Source: Gluconobacter morbifer G707
GTDB lineage: Bacteria > Pseudomonadota > Alphaproteobacteria > Acetobacterales > Acetobacteraceae
Length of the DNA: 64,000 nt
Assembly: GCF_000234355.1 (NCBI RefSeq)
Contig: NZ_AGQV01000001.1
Coordinates: forward strand, 558,001-622,000
Direction of reading: 5' to 3'
The notes beneath the pieces were generated by a model. It worked only from the letters and a program-made list of their open reading frames with translations. It made no database searches and was not told the origin of the DNA. The number at the start of each line of letters is the position of its first letter. The stretch's first letter is position 1. The position numbers and the translations under genes are program-made. This document shows, piece by piece, positions 24,401 to 33,129 of the stretch.

Positions 24401-25994
24401 CACGGAACTGATCGGTCGCCTGCGTCATGCGACGCCGGGGGTGACGCTGATCTCGCCGCCGCCGCATCATGATATCTATTCGATCGAGGATCTGGCGCAG
24501 CTCATCTATGACCTGAAACAGATCAATCCGACCGCGACCGTCACCGTGAAACTGGTGGCCCGGACGGGAATCGGCACGATTGCGGCCGGCGTTGCGAAAG
24601 CGAAGGCGGATGCGATCCTGATTTCCGGTCATTCCGGCGGAACAGGTGCCAGCCCGCAGTCCTCCATCCACTATGCCGGTCTGCCGTGGGAAATGGGTCT
24701 GTCGGAGGCGCATCAGGTCCTGATGCTCAATCGCCTGCGCCATCGCCTGACGCTGCGGACGGATGGCGGTATCAAGACGGGACGTGATGTCGTCATGGCG
24801 GCCATGCTCGGTGCCGAGGAATTCGGCATTGGTACGGCGGCGCTGGTGGCCATGGGCTGCATCATGGTGCGCCAGTGCCACTCCAACACCTGCCCGGTCG
24901 GTGTATGCGTCCAGGACGAGAAACTGCGGGCCAAGTTCGAAGGCTCGCCCGAGAAGGTCATCAACCTTTTCACACTGATCGCCGAGGATATCCGCCATAT
25001 CCTGGCAGATCTGGGTGTGCGGTCGCTGGAAGAGGTCATCGGTCGGACGGATATGCTCCGGCAGGTCTCCCGTGGTGCGGATTATCTTGACGATCTCGAC
25101 CTGAACTCCCTGCTCGTGCAGGCTGATCCCGGCGGTCATGCCCGGTACTGTACGCGTGAGGGCCGCAATGAGGTGCCTGAAACGCTGGACGGGCAGATCA
25201 TCCCGGATGCCACGGCGCTGTTCGAGCGGCGGGAGAAGCTGCACCTGCATTACAATGTGCAGAACACGCATCGCGCTATTGGTACCCGCGTTTCGGGTCT
25301 GATTACGCGGAAATTCGGCATGAATGTGCTGCCGGAGGGACAGCTTACGCTTTCCCTGCGCGGTTCTGCCGGGCAGTCGCTCGGGGCGTTTGCGGTGCAG
25401 GGGGTGAAGATCGAGGTCGAGGGGGATGCCAACGACTATGTCGGCAAGGGGCTCTCCGGTGCGACGATCGTCGTGCGCAAGTCACCGCAGGCGGAATGGG
25501 CGTCGGAAGAAAATGCCATCATCGGCAATACTGTCCTGTACGGTGCGACGGCGGGGAGTCTTTTCGCCGCCGGTCAGGCCGGTGAACGCTTTGCCGTCCG
25601 CAACTCCGGCGCAACGGCCGTGGTCGAAGGCTGTGGTTCCAATGGCTGTGAGTACATGACCGGTGGCACGGTTGTGATCCTTAGTGAGACGGGCGACAAT
25701 TTCGGCGCCGGTTTCACGGGGGGCATGGCCTATGTGCTGGATCGCAATGGCCGGTTCGAGGCCCGCATCAATCCCGATACGGTGATCTGGAACCGCGTCC
25801 AGCCCGGCAGCCGCTGGGACGCTGAACTGCGCGCGTTGGTCGAACGGCACGTGCAGGAAACGGGAAGCGCCTATGCGGGCGAACTCCTGCATGACTGGGA
25901 GCGGACGCTGGAACAGTTCTGGCATGTCGTACCGCGCGATTATGCCCGGATCATCGGTTACGTTCAGGAAGACCTGTCTCAGCTTTCAGCCTGA
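21471..25994 (+). CDS. gltB: Glutamate synthase (NADPH) large subunit
   Basis: The 1507-residue GltB is the catalytic subunit of GOGAT. The short propeptide ends before Cys32 (ERDSCGVGLVASLDG), the glutaminase nucleophile after cleavage. The class II amidotransferase domain covers about 32-430 and contains RYSTNTFPTW and HNGEINTI; the central domain follows, then the FMN/synthase domain (about 830-1200) with SGHSGGTGASP and the 3Fe-4S cysteines C1130, C1136 and C1141 (CIMVRQCHSNTC); a beta-helix GXGXG domain closes the protein. All key residues are present. With glnD and rpoN also in the window, this is core nitrogen assimilation. Confidence 0.97.
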   Translation: MTMQPKDFIRDYAENVERLEGLYDPTQERDSCGVGLVASLDGKPSRNVVKAGIEALRNIWHRGAVDADGKTGDGAGIHVEIPQDFFAEAIHNGSSDDTIDGRIAVGMVFLPKTDLGAQERGRQIIETEILNFGYGIYGWRQVPIDTACIGEKANQTRPEIEQIMIRNRLGRSEDAFERDLYVIRRRIEKQATLQQVDVYICSLSCRSLIYKGMFLAENLTDFYPDLLDDRFVSRFAIYHQRYSTNTFPTWKLAQPFRKIAHNGEINTISGNTNWMRSHETRLSDPDLDPYMEDLKPVVQAAGSDTAALDNVFELLTFAGRDAPMAKTLLVPASSGANSAISDAARALFRYCNAVMEPWDGPAALCATDGRWVVAGLDRAGLRPLRYSITKDGLLIVGSETGMVRVPDARVERRGRLGPGQTLALDLREGRLYQPDDLLEMLASRRDFQGWVSHIRNIEPIVRDVVEPGKLDVERLRRLQVSVSLTHEELETILHPMVENAAEALGSMGDDTPLQVLSTIYRGLAHYFRQGFSQVTNPPIDSLRETRVMSLVTRLGNLGNILDQSAHQCDLLQLPSPILTNGEFDELRKVCGEDAALIDCTFPAADGEEGLRAAIASIRAQAEDHVRGGCTHLFLTDENTNAERAAIPMILATAAVHIYLVRNSLRTFTSLNVRTSDAIDVHAIAVTIGVGATTVNPSLAQYCIADRLRRGLFGEMTLRQAMERYRKAVDKGLLKIMSKFGISIISAYRGGYNFEAIGLSRALVAEFFPGMPSRISGIGLPGIARNILGAHAAAWNRKVEALPVGGRYKLRRKGETHAFSGHLVHMLQSAVSANSFTLYRRYADAVRQMPPVALRDLLDFRPHHAPIPVDEVESITQIRRRLVAPGISLGALSPEAHETLAIAMNRIGAKSDSGEGGEDAERSKPRPNGDNASSAIKQVASGRFGVTAQYLNDCREIEIKMAQGAKPGEGGQLPGFKVTELIGRLRHATPGVTLISPPPHHDIYSIEDLAQLIYDLKQINPTATVTVKLVARTGIGTIAAGVAKAKADAILISGHSGGTGASPQSSIHYAGLPWEMGLSEAHQVLMLNRLRHRLTLRTDGGIKTGRDVVMAAMLGAEEFGIGTAALVAMGCIMVRQCHSNTCPVGVCVQDEKLRAKFEGSPEKVINLFTLIAEDIRHILADLGVRSLEEVIGRTDMLRQVSRGADYLDDLDLNSLLVQADPGGHARYCTREGRNEVPETLDGQIIPDATALFERREKLHLHYNVQNTHRAIGTRVSGLITRKFGMNVLPEGQLTLSLRGSAGQSLGAFAVQGVKIEVEGDANDYVGKGLSGATIVVRKSPQAEWASEENAIIGNTVLYGATAGSLFAAGQAGERFAVRNSGATAVVEGCGSNGCEYMTGGTVVILSETGDNFGAGFTGGMAYVLDRNGRFEARINPDTVIWNRVQPGSRWDAELRALVERHVQETGSAYAGELLHDWERTLEQFWHVVPRDYARIIGYVQEDLSQLSA

Positions 25995-26002
25995 ACCAGA
26001 CA

Positions 26003-26037
26003 GGGCGGGAATGGGTGTTTTGCCCGTCCCGCTTTCT
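26003..26037 (+). terminator. Intrinsic terminator after gltB
   Basis: GCGGGA (26005-26010) pairs with TCCCGC (26027-26032), with an inner GGG/CCC (26013-26015 with 26023-26025) making a compound stem, followed by TTT. It lies between the convergent gltB and acyltransferase genes. The T-run is short. Confidence 0.6.
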
Positions 26038-27154
26038 ATGCCTGTCTGGGGCGCAGTTTCAGGCAGGGACGTTCAATCAGACGCCATGACAGCGCCGCGC
26101 CTCCGAGCGTGGTGATCAGTGTGAACACAACGCCTTCCCATCGGCTGAACCCGTGCCGGACCTGAAGGTCTCCCGCCACAAGCACCAGCGGCAGGTGACA
26201 CAGATACAGCCCGTAGCTATGTGTGCTGACTGAACGGACCAGCGCGCCGGGCAGGGGCGGTAACCTGCGGAGCGCCATCATGGCGGGCATGCAGAGCGCA
26301 TAGCCGGCCCCGACGACATCAAAAATCGCCATGGCTTTCAGATGCGGGCCCCAGAGCGGAAAGGGCAGCAGGTCCGACCACCAGATAATGCCGACGATCG
26401 ATGCGCCGAGTAGGAGGGGCGGCAGCCAGCGCTGGCGGAAGGTCGGGCTGCACCGGTAGAGCCACGCCGCCGCTACGCCCCAGGCGATCGAATCGAACCG
26501 GCAGGTCACGATTTTGCTCGTCACTTCCACCCAGTCCACGGAATGGGGCAGGGCCAGGCGCCAGCAGAGGGGCAGCAGAAAAAAGACGCCCAGAACGGCC
26601 CCGAAGGCCACGCGGCGCGGAATACGGCACATCAGGAGCCCGACCAGCAGGACCGGGAACCCCAGATAGAACCATTCCTCCACGGACAGGGACCACGTTA
26701 CGGCGAACCATTCCGCCACCATGGGCCAGGCGAGGTTCTGCGTCATCGTCAGGAAACGGGGCAGGGCATGGCGGGCGGTGTCCCAGGTGACGCCGTAGGG
26801 TCCGAAATAGGCCAGTGGCACCAGAACCAGCAGAAGCCAGCCGTAATAGGCCGGAAGCGTTCTCAGCCAGCGTCGGATCAGGAACGTGCCCCAGCCACGC
26901 AGGGACGTGCCGTTGTCCAGCAGGTCCAGCATGATCGTCCCGATCAGGAAGCCGCTGAGGACGAAGAACATCATCACGCCGAAGAAGCCCAGAACGGCCA
27001 GATGGAAGTCCAGCGTCCGGTGCCACCAGGAGAGGAACACCGTTCCGTCATGGCAGACTAGGACGTCGATGATGGCCAGTGAGCGGACGAGATCCGGCCC
27101 TGCCAGCCGCTGCCGGGTGTTTTCAAAAGAAGGCAGGGACGGCGGGACAGTCAT
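26036..27154 (-). CDS. Acyltransferase 3 family integral membrane protein
   Basis: The 372-residue protein is of the OafA/NodX/acyltransferase-3 type: an N-terminal DLVRSLAIIDVLVCHDG segment with the His of the conserved R-x10-H motif, FFGVMMFFVLSGFLIG, WFAVTWSLSVEEWFYL and about ten hydrophobic helices, ending SWRLIERPCLKL. Such proteins O-acylate surface sugars (LPS, exopolysaccharide or other carbohydrates) using acyl-CoA on the cytoplasmic side. There is no C-terminal SGNH domain. Its acceptor is unknown. It stands alone, convergent with gltB and divergent from the oligopeptidase gene. Confidence 0.9.
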   Translation of the reverse strand: MTVPPSLPSFENTRQRLAGPDLVRSLAIIDVLVCHDGTVFLSWWHRTLDFHLAVLGFFGVMMFFVLSGFLIGTIMLDLLDNGTSLRGWGTFLIRRWLRTLPAYYGWLLLVLVPLAYFGPYGVTWDTARHALPRFLTMTQNLAWPMVAEWFAVTWSLSVEEWFYLGFPVLLVGLLMCRIPRRVAFGAVLGVFFLLPLCWRLALPHSVDWVEVTSKIVTCRFDSIAWGVAAAWLYRCSPTFRQRWLPPLLLGASIVGIIWWSDLLPFPLWGPHLKAMAIFDVVGAGYALCMPAMMALRRLPPLPGALVRSVSTHSYGLYLCHLPLVLVAGDLQVRHGFSRWEGVVFTLITTLGGAALSWRLIERPCLKLRPRQA

Positions 27155-27262
27155 GGGATGGGCGGTTCTTCGGCGTTCGGGATGGGAGGACGTTCTTTTA
27201 CACTACAGAATTGTCATCAACACCCCGTTTGACCCGAGGGCATGTCGTTCTAAGCTGTCATC

Positions 27263-29080
27263 ATGAATAGTCAGCTTCCATTCGCTCCTTCCGAACCCGC
27301 TTCACAGACAGCCCCGGGGGAGACCCCGCCACGCTGGGATCTGTCGGATCTTTACGCATCTTCCGAAGATCCGAAGATCCAGCCTGATTTTGCCGCGCTC
27401 GAGCAGGCGGCGCGTGCGTTTTCCGAGGCATGGAAAGGCAGGCTGGAAACGCTTTCCGGAGCGGAACTGGCGAAGGCCTTCGCGGAATACGAGCAGATTG
27501 AGGAAGGGCTGGGCCGGATTGGCTCCTTCGCGCAGCTTGGCTTTGCGGCCCACACGACCGATCCTGTCAGGGGCCGTTTCGCACAGGGCGTGCAGGAGAA
27601 ACTGACGGATATTTCCGCCCATCTCCTGTTCTTCGGGCTGGAACTGAACCGTTTGTCCGATGAGGTTCTGGACCGGATCTCGGCTGCGCCGGAAATGGCG
27701 AAGTGGAAGCCTTATTTGCGTGATCTGCGGGTTTTTCGTCCCTATCAGCTTTCTGACGAGGTGGAGCAGGTCCTGCTGGACAAGTCCGTGACAGGGCGCA
27801 GCGCCTGGAACCGCCTGTTTGATGAGACCATGGCGACGCTGAGTGTCGATCTGGACGGTGAGACGAAGCCGTTGGGTGATGCGTTCAACACGCTCACCAG
27901 TGCCGAGCGTGAGAAACGTGAAGCCGCGGCCGGTCAGATCAGCGCCGTTCTGGCCGATCAGTCCCGTCTGCTGACCATGATCACCAATACGCTCGCCAAG
28001 GACAAGGCGATTGGTGACAGGCTGCGCGGCTATCCCCGGCCGTCCAGCAGTCGCAACCGTGCGAACATGGTCGAGGATGAGGTGGTCGATGCGCTTGTGA
28101 GCGCGGTCGATGAGTCCTATCCGCGGCTGTCTCACCGTTATTATGCCCTGAAGGCGAAATGGCTCGGGCTAGAGAAGCTGGAGCACTGGGACCGGAATGC
28201 GCCTCTGCCGGGCGTACCGGACACCACTTTGTCCTGGCCGGAAGGCAAGAGCATTGTCCTGAACGCCTATACGGGGTTTGATCCGGCGCTCGGTGAACTG
28301 GTCAACCGTTTCCTGACGCATCCGTGGATCGATGCCGCTCCGGTGGCAGGCAAGTCATCGGGGGCGTTCGCCCATCCGACCGTGCCGTCCGTCCATCCCT
28401 ATATCCTAATGAACTATCATGGTCGTCCGCGCGACGTGATGACGCTGGCGCATGAACTGGGCCACGGTGTCCATCAGGTCCTTGCCGGGCAAAAGCAGGG
28501 TTACCTGAATTCAGGTACGCCGCTGACGTTGGCCGAAACGGCTTCGGTCTTCGGGGAAATGCTGACCTTCCAGTCCCTGCTGGATGCGGAAAAGGATCCG
28601 AAGCGCCGCCGGCATCTTCTGGCCGCCAAGGTCGAGGACATGCTGAACACGGTGGTGCGCCAGATTGCGTTCTACCAGTTCGAGGTGCGTGTTCATGATG
28701 AGCGGGCGAAGGGGGAACTCTCTGCCGAGCGGATTGGCGCCATCTGGCGGGATGTGCAGGAACGCAGTCTTGGGCCGGCTTTTCATTTCACGCCGGACTA
28801 TGACCTCTACTGGTCCTATATCCCGCATTTCATTCACTCTCCGTTCTATGTTTACGCCTATGCGTTCGGAGACTGTCTGGTGAATGCGCTTTACGGCGTT
28901 TACCGGGAAAAACCGGATGGCTTTGCGCAGAAATACCGGGCAATGCTGGAAGCCGGAGGCACCCTGCGCCATCAGGAACTCCTGGCGCCGTTCGGTCTTG
29001 ATGCGACCGATCCGGATTTCTGGCGTAAGGGACTGGATGTAATCTCGGGGCTGATCGACCAGCTCGAGAAGGAGGACTGA
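27263..29080 (+). CDS. pepF: M3 family oligoendopeptidase (PepF type)
   Basis: A 605-residue zinc metallopeptidase that hydrolyses short peptides in the cytosol. The zinc site HELGH starts at residue 397 (TLAHELGHGVHQVLAG), with the third ligand Glu in the downstream LAETASVFGEML helix, as in the PepF/M3B group. The N-terminus has the usual WDLSDLYASSEDP element. No signal peptide. The next gene (ABC1 kinase) starts seven bases later, so they are probably co-transcribed; I know of no functional reason for that. Confidence 0.93.
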   Translation: MNSQLPFAPSEPASQTAPGETPPRWDLSDLYASSEDPKIQPDFAALEQAARAFSEAWKGRLETLSGAELAKAFAEYEQIEEGLGRIGSFAQLGFAAHTTDPVRGRFAQGVQEKLTDISAHLLFFGLELNRLSDEVLDRISAAPEMAKWKPYLRDLRVFRPYQLSDEVEQVLLDKSVTGRSAWNRLFDETMATLSVDLDGETKPLGDAFNTLTSAEREKREAAAGQISAVLADQSRLLTMITNTLAKDKAIGDRLRGYPRPSSSRNRANMVEDEVVDALVSAVDESYPRLSHRYYALKAKWLGLEKLEHWDRNAPLPGVPDTTLSWPEGKSIVLNAYTGFDPALGELVNRFLTHPWIDAAPVAGKSSGAFAHPTVPSVHPYILMNYHGRPRDVMTLAHELGHGVHQVLAGQKQGYLNSGTPLTLAETASVFGEMLTFQSLLDAEKDPKRRRHLLAAKVEDMLNTVVRQIAFYQFEVRVHDERAKGELSAERIGAIWRDVQERSLGPAFHFTPDYDLYWSYIPHFIHSPFYVYAYAFGDCLVNALYGVYREKPDGFAQKYRAMLEAGGTLRHQELLAPFGLDATDPDFWRKGLDVISGLIDQLEKED

Positions 29081-29087
29081 GAACATC

Positions 29088-30449
29088 ATGGCGCGGGATC
29101 TCGATAATACCGGTCTTCTGGGTGAACTCCGACGCATGGCGCGTACGTCCGGGGCGGTCGGCGGCATTGCCGCGCGGATGGCGGGAAGCCGGTTCGGTTT
29201 CAAGACGGACAAGAACGTCCACGCCGAGGATCTGAAATCGGCTCTGGGAAACCTCAAGGGACCGCTGATGAAAGCGGCGCAGCTCTTGTCCACCATTCCC
29301 GGCGCCCTTCCTGACGAATACGCCGAGGAATTGGCGCATCTTCAATCCAACGCACCGCCCATGGGCTGGAACTTCGTCCGTCGTCGCATGACGGCGGAAC
29401 TCGGGGGCGGCTGGGAAAAGAATTTCCGGTCTTTCAGTCATGAGGCGGTGGCCGCCGCATCGCTGGGGCAGGTCCATCGTGCGCGTCTGATCGATGGCCG
29501 GGAAGTGGCGTGCAAGCTCCAGTATCCGGACATGCAGGCCGCCGTGGATTCCGACCTGCGGCAGTTCCGGGCCGCGCTGGGTGTTTACAAACGCTTCGAG
29601 ACCACCATCCGTCAGGAAGAGGTCTATACGGAACTGGCCGATCGTTTGCGGGAAGAGCTGGATTACCGCCGCGAGGCCAGCCATCTGCGTCTTTACCGTG
29701 ACATGCTGTCCGCAACGCCTGAAGTGACGGTCCCCGCGCCGGTGGAAGCTCTTTCAACCGGGCGTTTGTTGACCATGGACTGGGTCACTGGTCGCGGAAT
29801 GAAGAGTGTTCTGCAGGAGAACCTGCCGCTGGAAGAGCGGAATGCCATGGCTATGGCCCTGTTCAAGGCCTGGTATACCCCGGTCTATCGTTATGGTGTC
29901 ATCCACGGCGATCCGCATATGGGCAACTTTACCGTGCGGGATGATTACGGGCTGAACCTGTTCGATTTCGGCGCCGTGCGGGTCTTTTCGCCGCGTTTCG
30001 TGGAAGGTGTTGTGGATCTGTTCGCCGCTCTTCGGGACAATAACGAGGAGCAGGCTTTCCATGCCTACAGCAAATGGGGGTTCAAGAACCTCTCGCGGGA
30101 AACGGCGCAGGTTCTGAACGAATGGGCGCGGTTCTTCTATCGCCCGCTCATGACGGACCGCGTCTGTGCGATGCAGGAGAGCAACGACCCGGCGGAAGCC
30201 CGTCAGGTTCTGGAGCGCGTTTACGAAGGACTGAAACGGACAGGCGGCGTTCAGCTTCCACGGGAATTCGTACTGATGGACCGATCTGCCATCGGTCTGG
30301 GGAGCGCCTTCCTGCGTCTGGGGGCGCGTCTGAACTGGCATCAGATGTTCCAGGAACTGATCGAAGGCTTCAATGTCGAGGATCTGGCCGCGCGTCAGAG
30401 AGCCGCTCTCGACAAGGCCAAGGTGCCACCGGCCCTGTCGTCGCTATAA
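29088..30449 (+). CDS. ABC1/AarF (UbiB-like) atypical kinase
   Basis: The 453-residue protein belongs to the ABC1 atypical kinase family that includes UbiB and mitochondrial COQ8, linked to ubiquinone synthesis or lipid homeostasis. Landmarks are the KxGQ-type motif, here KAAQLLSTIPGALPDEY (near residue 62), the Ala-rich loop HEAVAAASLGQVHRARL (near 122), the VACKLQYPD lysine strand and the HGDPHMGNF catalytic/metal loop followed by LFDFGAV. There is no C-terminal transmembrane pair such as E. coli UbiB has, so it is likely a UbiB paralogue rather than UbiB itself. A strong terminator follows. Confidence 0.88.
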   Translation: MARDLDNTGLLGELRRMARTSGAVGGIAARMAGSRFGFKTDKNVHAEDLKSALGNLKGPLMKAAQLLSTIPGALPDEYAEELAHLQSNAPPMGWNFVRRRMTAELGGGWEKNFRSFSHEAVAAASLGQVHRARLIDGREVACKLQYPDMQAAVDSDLRQFRAALGVYKRFETTIRQEEVYTELADRLREELDYRREASHLRLYRDMLSATPEVTVPAPVEALSTGRLLTMDWVTGRGMKSVLQENLPLEERNAMAMALFKAWYTPVYRYGVIHGDPHMGNFTVRDDYGLNLFDFGAVRVFSPRFVEGVVDLFAALRDNNEEQAFHAYSKWGFKNLSRETAQVLNEWARFFYRPLMTDRVCAMQESNDPAEARQVLERVYEGLKRTGGVQLPREFVLMDRSAIGLGSAFLRLGARLNWHQMFQELIEGFNVEDLAARQRAALDKAKVPPALSSL

Positions 30450-30463
30450 ACCGGATCAGGTCT

Positions 30464-30506
30464 GAAAAAAGGGGCGCTTCCCGCAGTGGGAGCGCCCTTT
30501 TTTTTG
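30464..30506 (+). terminator. Strong intrinsic terminator
   Basis: GGGCGCTTCC (30472-30481) pairs with GGGAGCGCCC (30488-30497) as a 10-bp stem including one G-T pair, followed by eight T residues (30498-30505). It ends the pepF-ABC1 unit. Confidence 0.85.
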
Positions 30507-30519
30507 TTTCTGTAATCCG

Positions 30520-30536
30520 GGGGCGGTATCCGCCCC
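30520..30536 (-). terminator. Second hairpin, possibly ending the PQQ dehydrogenase mRNA
   Basis: GGGGCGG (30520-30526) and CCGCCCC (30530-30536) form a 7-bp GC-only stem with a 3-base loop just past the stop of the convergent PQQ dehydrogenase gene. There is no T-run in either direction, so it may act with the neighbouring terminator or only protect the mRNA end. Confidence 0.4.
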
Positions 30537-30552
30537 TCGGAGAATTGGCGTT

Positions 30553-32916
30553 TTATTCGGAAGGCAGGCTATAGGCGATGACATAGTCGCCGCGGTTCTT
30601 GTCAACACCGGAGCGGGTCAGGCCGCCTGCCGTAACGACGATATACTGTCTGCCTGTCTGATCCGACAGGTAGCTCATGGGCGCTGCCTGCGAGGCAACC
30701 GGAAGCCGGGCTTTCCAGATGACTTCTCCTGTGTCGGTGTTGAGTGCGCGGACGTAATTGTCGAGCGTGCCTGAAAAGAAGACCAGGCCGCTGTGCGTAA
30801 CCAATGGGCCGCTCATGGTTGGCATGCCGAGTGGAATTTCCAGTCCCGGCACGAAGCCGTGGATAGGCATGTCACGGATCGAGCCCAGGGGCATGCTCCA
30901 TTTGATCCTGCCACTCTGAAGATCAATCGCGTTCATCGTGCCGTATGGTGGCTTTACGCAGGGGAGACCCGCTGGTGAGAAGAACATGGAGCGCACGACA
31001 CCCCAGGGTGTCCCTTTCTGTTCGGAGTATTCTCCCTCTGCTGTGGGTTTGAAGCCGATGCGCCGTGCCTCATCCTGCTTGATGAATTTGCCCCACTGCG
31101 CCATGCGGATGTCATTGACGAGAAGCGTTCCGGTGCTTTCGTCCACCGCGCCGCCGCCCCAGTTGATGCCGCCATAATAGCCTGGATAAATAATGGCGGC
31201 CTGCTTTTCGTTGATGGGTGTGAATTCTCCTTCGTAACGATATGAGGCGAACTGAATGCGGCACAGGAGCTGGTCAAAGATCGTTCCGCCCCACATGTCA
31301 CTGGCTTTCAGCCGATCCGTCCCGATGGAAAGGGCGGAAAAGGGCTGTTCAGGCGCCAGATACTGGCCAGCGGGCGCGCCATCCTGCGGAACCTTGCGCA
31401 TTTCGACGGGAATGATGGGCGTCCCGTCACGCCGGTCCAGCACGAAAATCTGGCCACGTTTGGTCATGGCGATGATGGCGGGGCGTGTTCCACCGTGACC
31501 ATCCGGGATATCGTAGAGAATGGGTTGCGCCGTTGCGTCGTAGTCCACGAGGTCATGATTGGTCGTGCGGAAGTGCCAGCGTTCGTCGCCGGTTTTTGCG
31601 TCCACGGCTACAAAGGCGTCGTTATATTCATCCGAAGCCTTGCTGCGGTTGCCGCCCCAAAAATCAGGCGTCTGGTTGCCGAGGGGGAAAAAGACGAGAT
31701 TGAGTTTCGGATCGTAGCTGGCCGTTCCCCACAGGTTGGGGGTTTCGGGCGGGTAGATCTCACCCGGTGCGAGCGGTGTGGTGCCCCGGTGTGGGTTGGT
31801 GGCGTCCCACGCCCAGACCTGCGCGCCGGTGCGGACGTCATAGCCGCGGACGACACCGGAAGGTTCGCCGGTGCGTTCGTTATCGGCAATGCGCCCGCCA
31901 ATGACGACAATATCGCCTGCTATGAGGGGAGCGGCCGTTGGATAATAGGAGCCGGGGGCGGTCGGCCCCAGGCCGGTCAGAAGATTGACGGCCCCGTTGT
32001 CACCAAAGCCCGGGCAGGTCTGACCTGTGCGTGCGTCAAGGGTGAAGAGGCGGGCGTCGATGGTTGTGAGCACGATGCGGGATGCGCAGGGTGCGTTTGC
32101 ATCGGTCGCCGTGCTGTCATGCCAATATCCGACGCCGCGGCAGCGCTGCCATACCTTCGTGTGGGCATGGGGGTCGAAGTTCCATTTTTCTGTTCCCGTG
32201 TCCGGGTCGAGTGCTGAAACGATGTTATGGGGCGAACAGATATAGACCGTGTCGCCGATCTTGATGGGTGTGCCCTGAAATTCCGCGCCGTTGAGCGCCA
32301 TGTCTCCGGTGCGATAAGTCCAGGCGACCCGGAGATGGCGGACATTGTCGCGGTTGATCTGCGTGAGATCCGCATAGCGCGTGCCTGATGCGGTCCGTCC
32401 GTAGGCCGGCCAGTCATGCTCCATTTGGCCGGGTTTGCTGGCGGAGGCGGTTTCCCGGGGATGGGACTGACCGTCCGGCGCAATGGCAGGGTGCACGCGG
32501 AACATTCCGCCCAGAAAAGCCAGAAGTGCTACGCCAAGTACGCCTGCCGTTGCGCCCGTGACGGTCCGTGAAAAAAACTGCCGTCCCGCTCCATTGAGCC
32601 ATGGCGCCATCAGTGTGGCGATCAGGGCGATGCACAGGAACACGATCAGGCGGGAAAAACTTGGCCAGAAGGCAAATCCGACTTCAGACAGCGACCACAG
32701 GATGGTCGCAGTCAGAAGCCCGAGGGCGATCCAGGTCGAGAGAATGTTTCGACGGATCATGTAGAAGCTGCTGGTGGCGAGAGCGATCCCGGCGATCGCA
32801 TAGAACCATGAACCACCCCAGAGGATGAGGCGGCCGCCTTCGACGATGAGAAAGGCGGCCATGAGGGCGCCCAGGATGCCGATTGCCGTCGAAAGCATGC
32901 GCAGGCTGCTGGACAT
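30553..32916 (-). CDS. Membrane-bound PQQ-dependent dehydrogenase, glucose/quinate/shikimate family
   Basis: The 787-residue protein has five hydrophobic helices in the first 137 residues (the quinone-docking anchor typical of mGDH) and an eight-bladed PQQ beta-propeller from about 168 to the end. Key regions are intact: CSPHNIVSALD (His230), HDLVDYD (454-460), MTKRGQIFVLDRRDG with Lys486, and several tryptophan-docking repeats such as AWTYRTG and VIWKARLP. It oxidises a sugar or polyol in the periplasm and reduces ubiquinone. The WQRCRGVGYW segment at 256-265, instead of QHxTCRGVSYHE of true glucose dehydrogenases, points to the quinate/shikimate/inositol branch. The substrate cannot be fixed from sequence. 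PQQ synthesis genes are not in the window. Confidence 0.9.
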   Translation of the reverse strand: MSSSLRMLSTAIGILGALMAAFLIVEGGRLILWGGSWFYAIAGIALATSSFYMIRRNILSTWIALGLLTATILWSLSEVGFAFWPSFSRLIVFLCIALIATLMAPWLNGAGRQFFSRTVTGATAGVLGVALLAFLGGMFRVHPAIAPDGQSHPRETASASKPGQMEHDWPAYGRTASGTRYADLTQINRDNVRHLRVAWTYRTGDMALNGAEFQGTPIKIGDTVYICSPHNIVSALDPDTGTEKWNFDPHAHTKVWQRCRGVGYWHDSTATDANAPCASRIVLTTIDARLFTLDARTGQTCPGFGDNGAVNLLTGLGPTAPGSYYPTAAPLIAGDIVVIGGRIADNERTGEPSGVVRGYDVRTGAQVWAWDATNPHRGTTPLAPGEIYPPETPNLWGTASYDPKLNLVFFPLGNQTPDFWGGNRSKASDEYNDAFVAVDAKTGDERWHFRTTNHDLVDYDATAQPILYDIPDGHGGTRPAIIAMTKRGQIFVLDRRDGTPIIPVEMRKVPQDGAPAGQYLAPEQPFSALSIGTDRLKASDMWGGTIFDQLLCRIQFASYRYEGEFTPINEKQAAIIYPGYYGGINWGGGAVDESTGTLLVNDIRMAQWGKFIKQDEARRIGFKPTAEGEYSEQKGTPWGVVRSMFFSPAGLPCVKPPYGTMNAIDLQSGRIKWSMPLGSIRDMPIHGFVPGLEIPLGMPTMSGPLVTHSGLVFFSGTLDNYVRALNTDTGEVIWKARLPVASQAAPMSYLSDQTGRQYIVVTAGGLTRSGVDKNRGDYVIAYSLPSE

Positions 32917-33129
32917 CAGCCGTGTCCTCCCATGAGGGAGGCCGGAGCGGCGTCTGAAACAGATAAGGGTCTGATGGACATTGCGCTGAAATCCTTTGAT
33001 CAGGATCGATCAGAGCGATGCATGACATGAGTTAAGCTATGTTATATGTAACATTACCATGAGATAATATATTGAAATATCACATGTTGAATAAGAAAAT
33101 GATGCTCTCCGGACCCGGCGTCAGAAGGG
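32917..33129. promoter_or_regulatory. AT-rich intergenic region with inverted repeat upstream of the PQQ dehydrogenase
   Basis: These 213 bases separate two minus-strand genes and are clearly richer in A+T than the surroundings, especially 33030-33105. A perfect inverted repeat ATGTTA-TATG-TAACAT occupies 33039-33054, and TGATC/GATCA repeats lie near 32997-33012. The region should hold the promoter of the dehydrogenase. I could not choose one -35/-10 pair with confidence. Confidence 0.5.

Noticed and set aside
23160-25271. 703-codon minus-strand frame inside gltB
   Set aside because: Antisense shadow of the gltB reading frame with no motif, no ribosome site and Arg/Asp/Gln-biased composition.
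29088-30449. Naming the ABC1 kinase ubiB
   Set aside because: No C-terminal membrane helices, KAAQ in place of KxGQ, and no ubiquinone genes nearby; a paralogue is safer.
30553-32916. Naming the PQQ enzyme gcd (glucose dehydrogenase)
   Set aside because: The residues around 256-265 fit another branch of the family, so the substrate is not settled.
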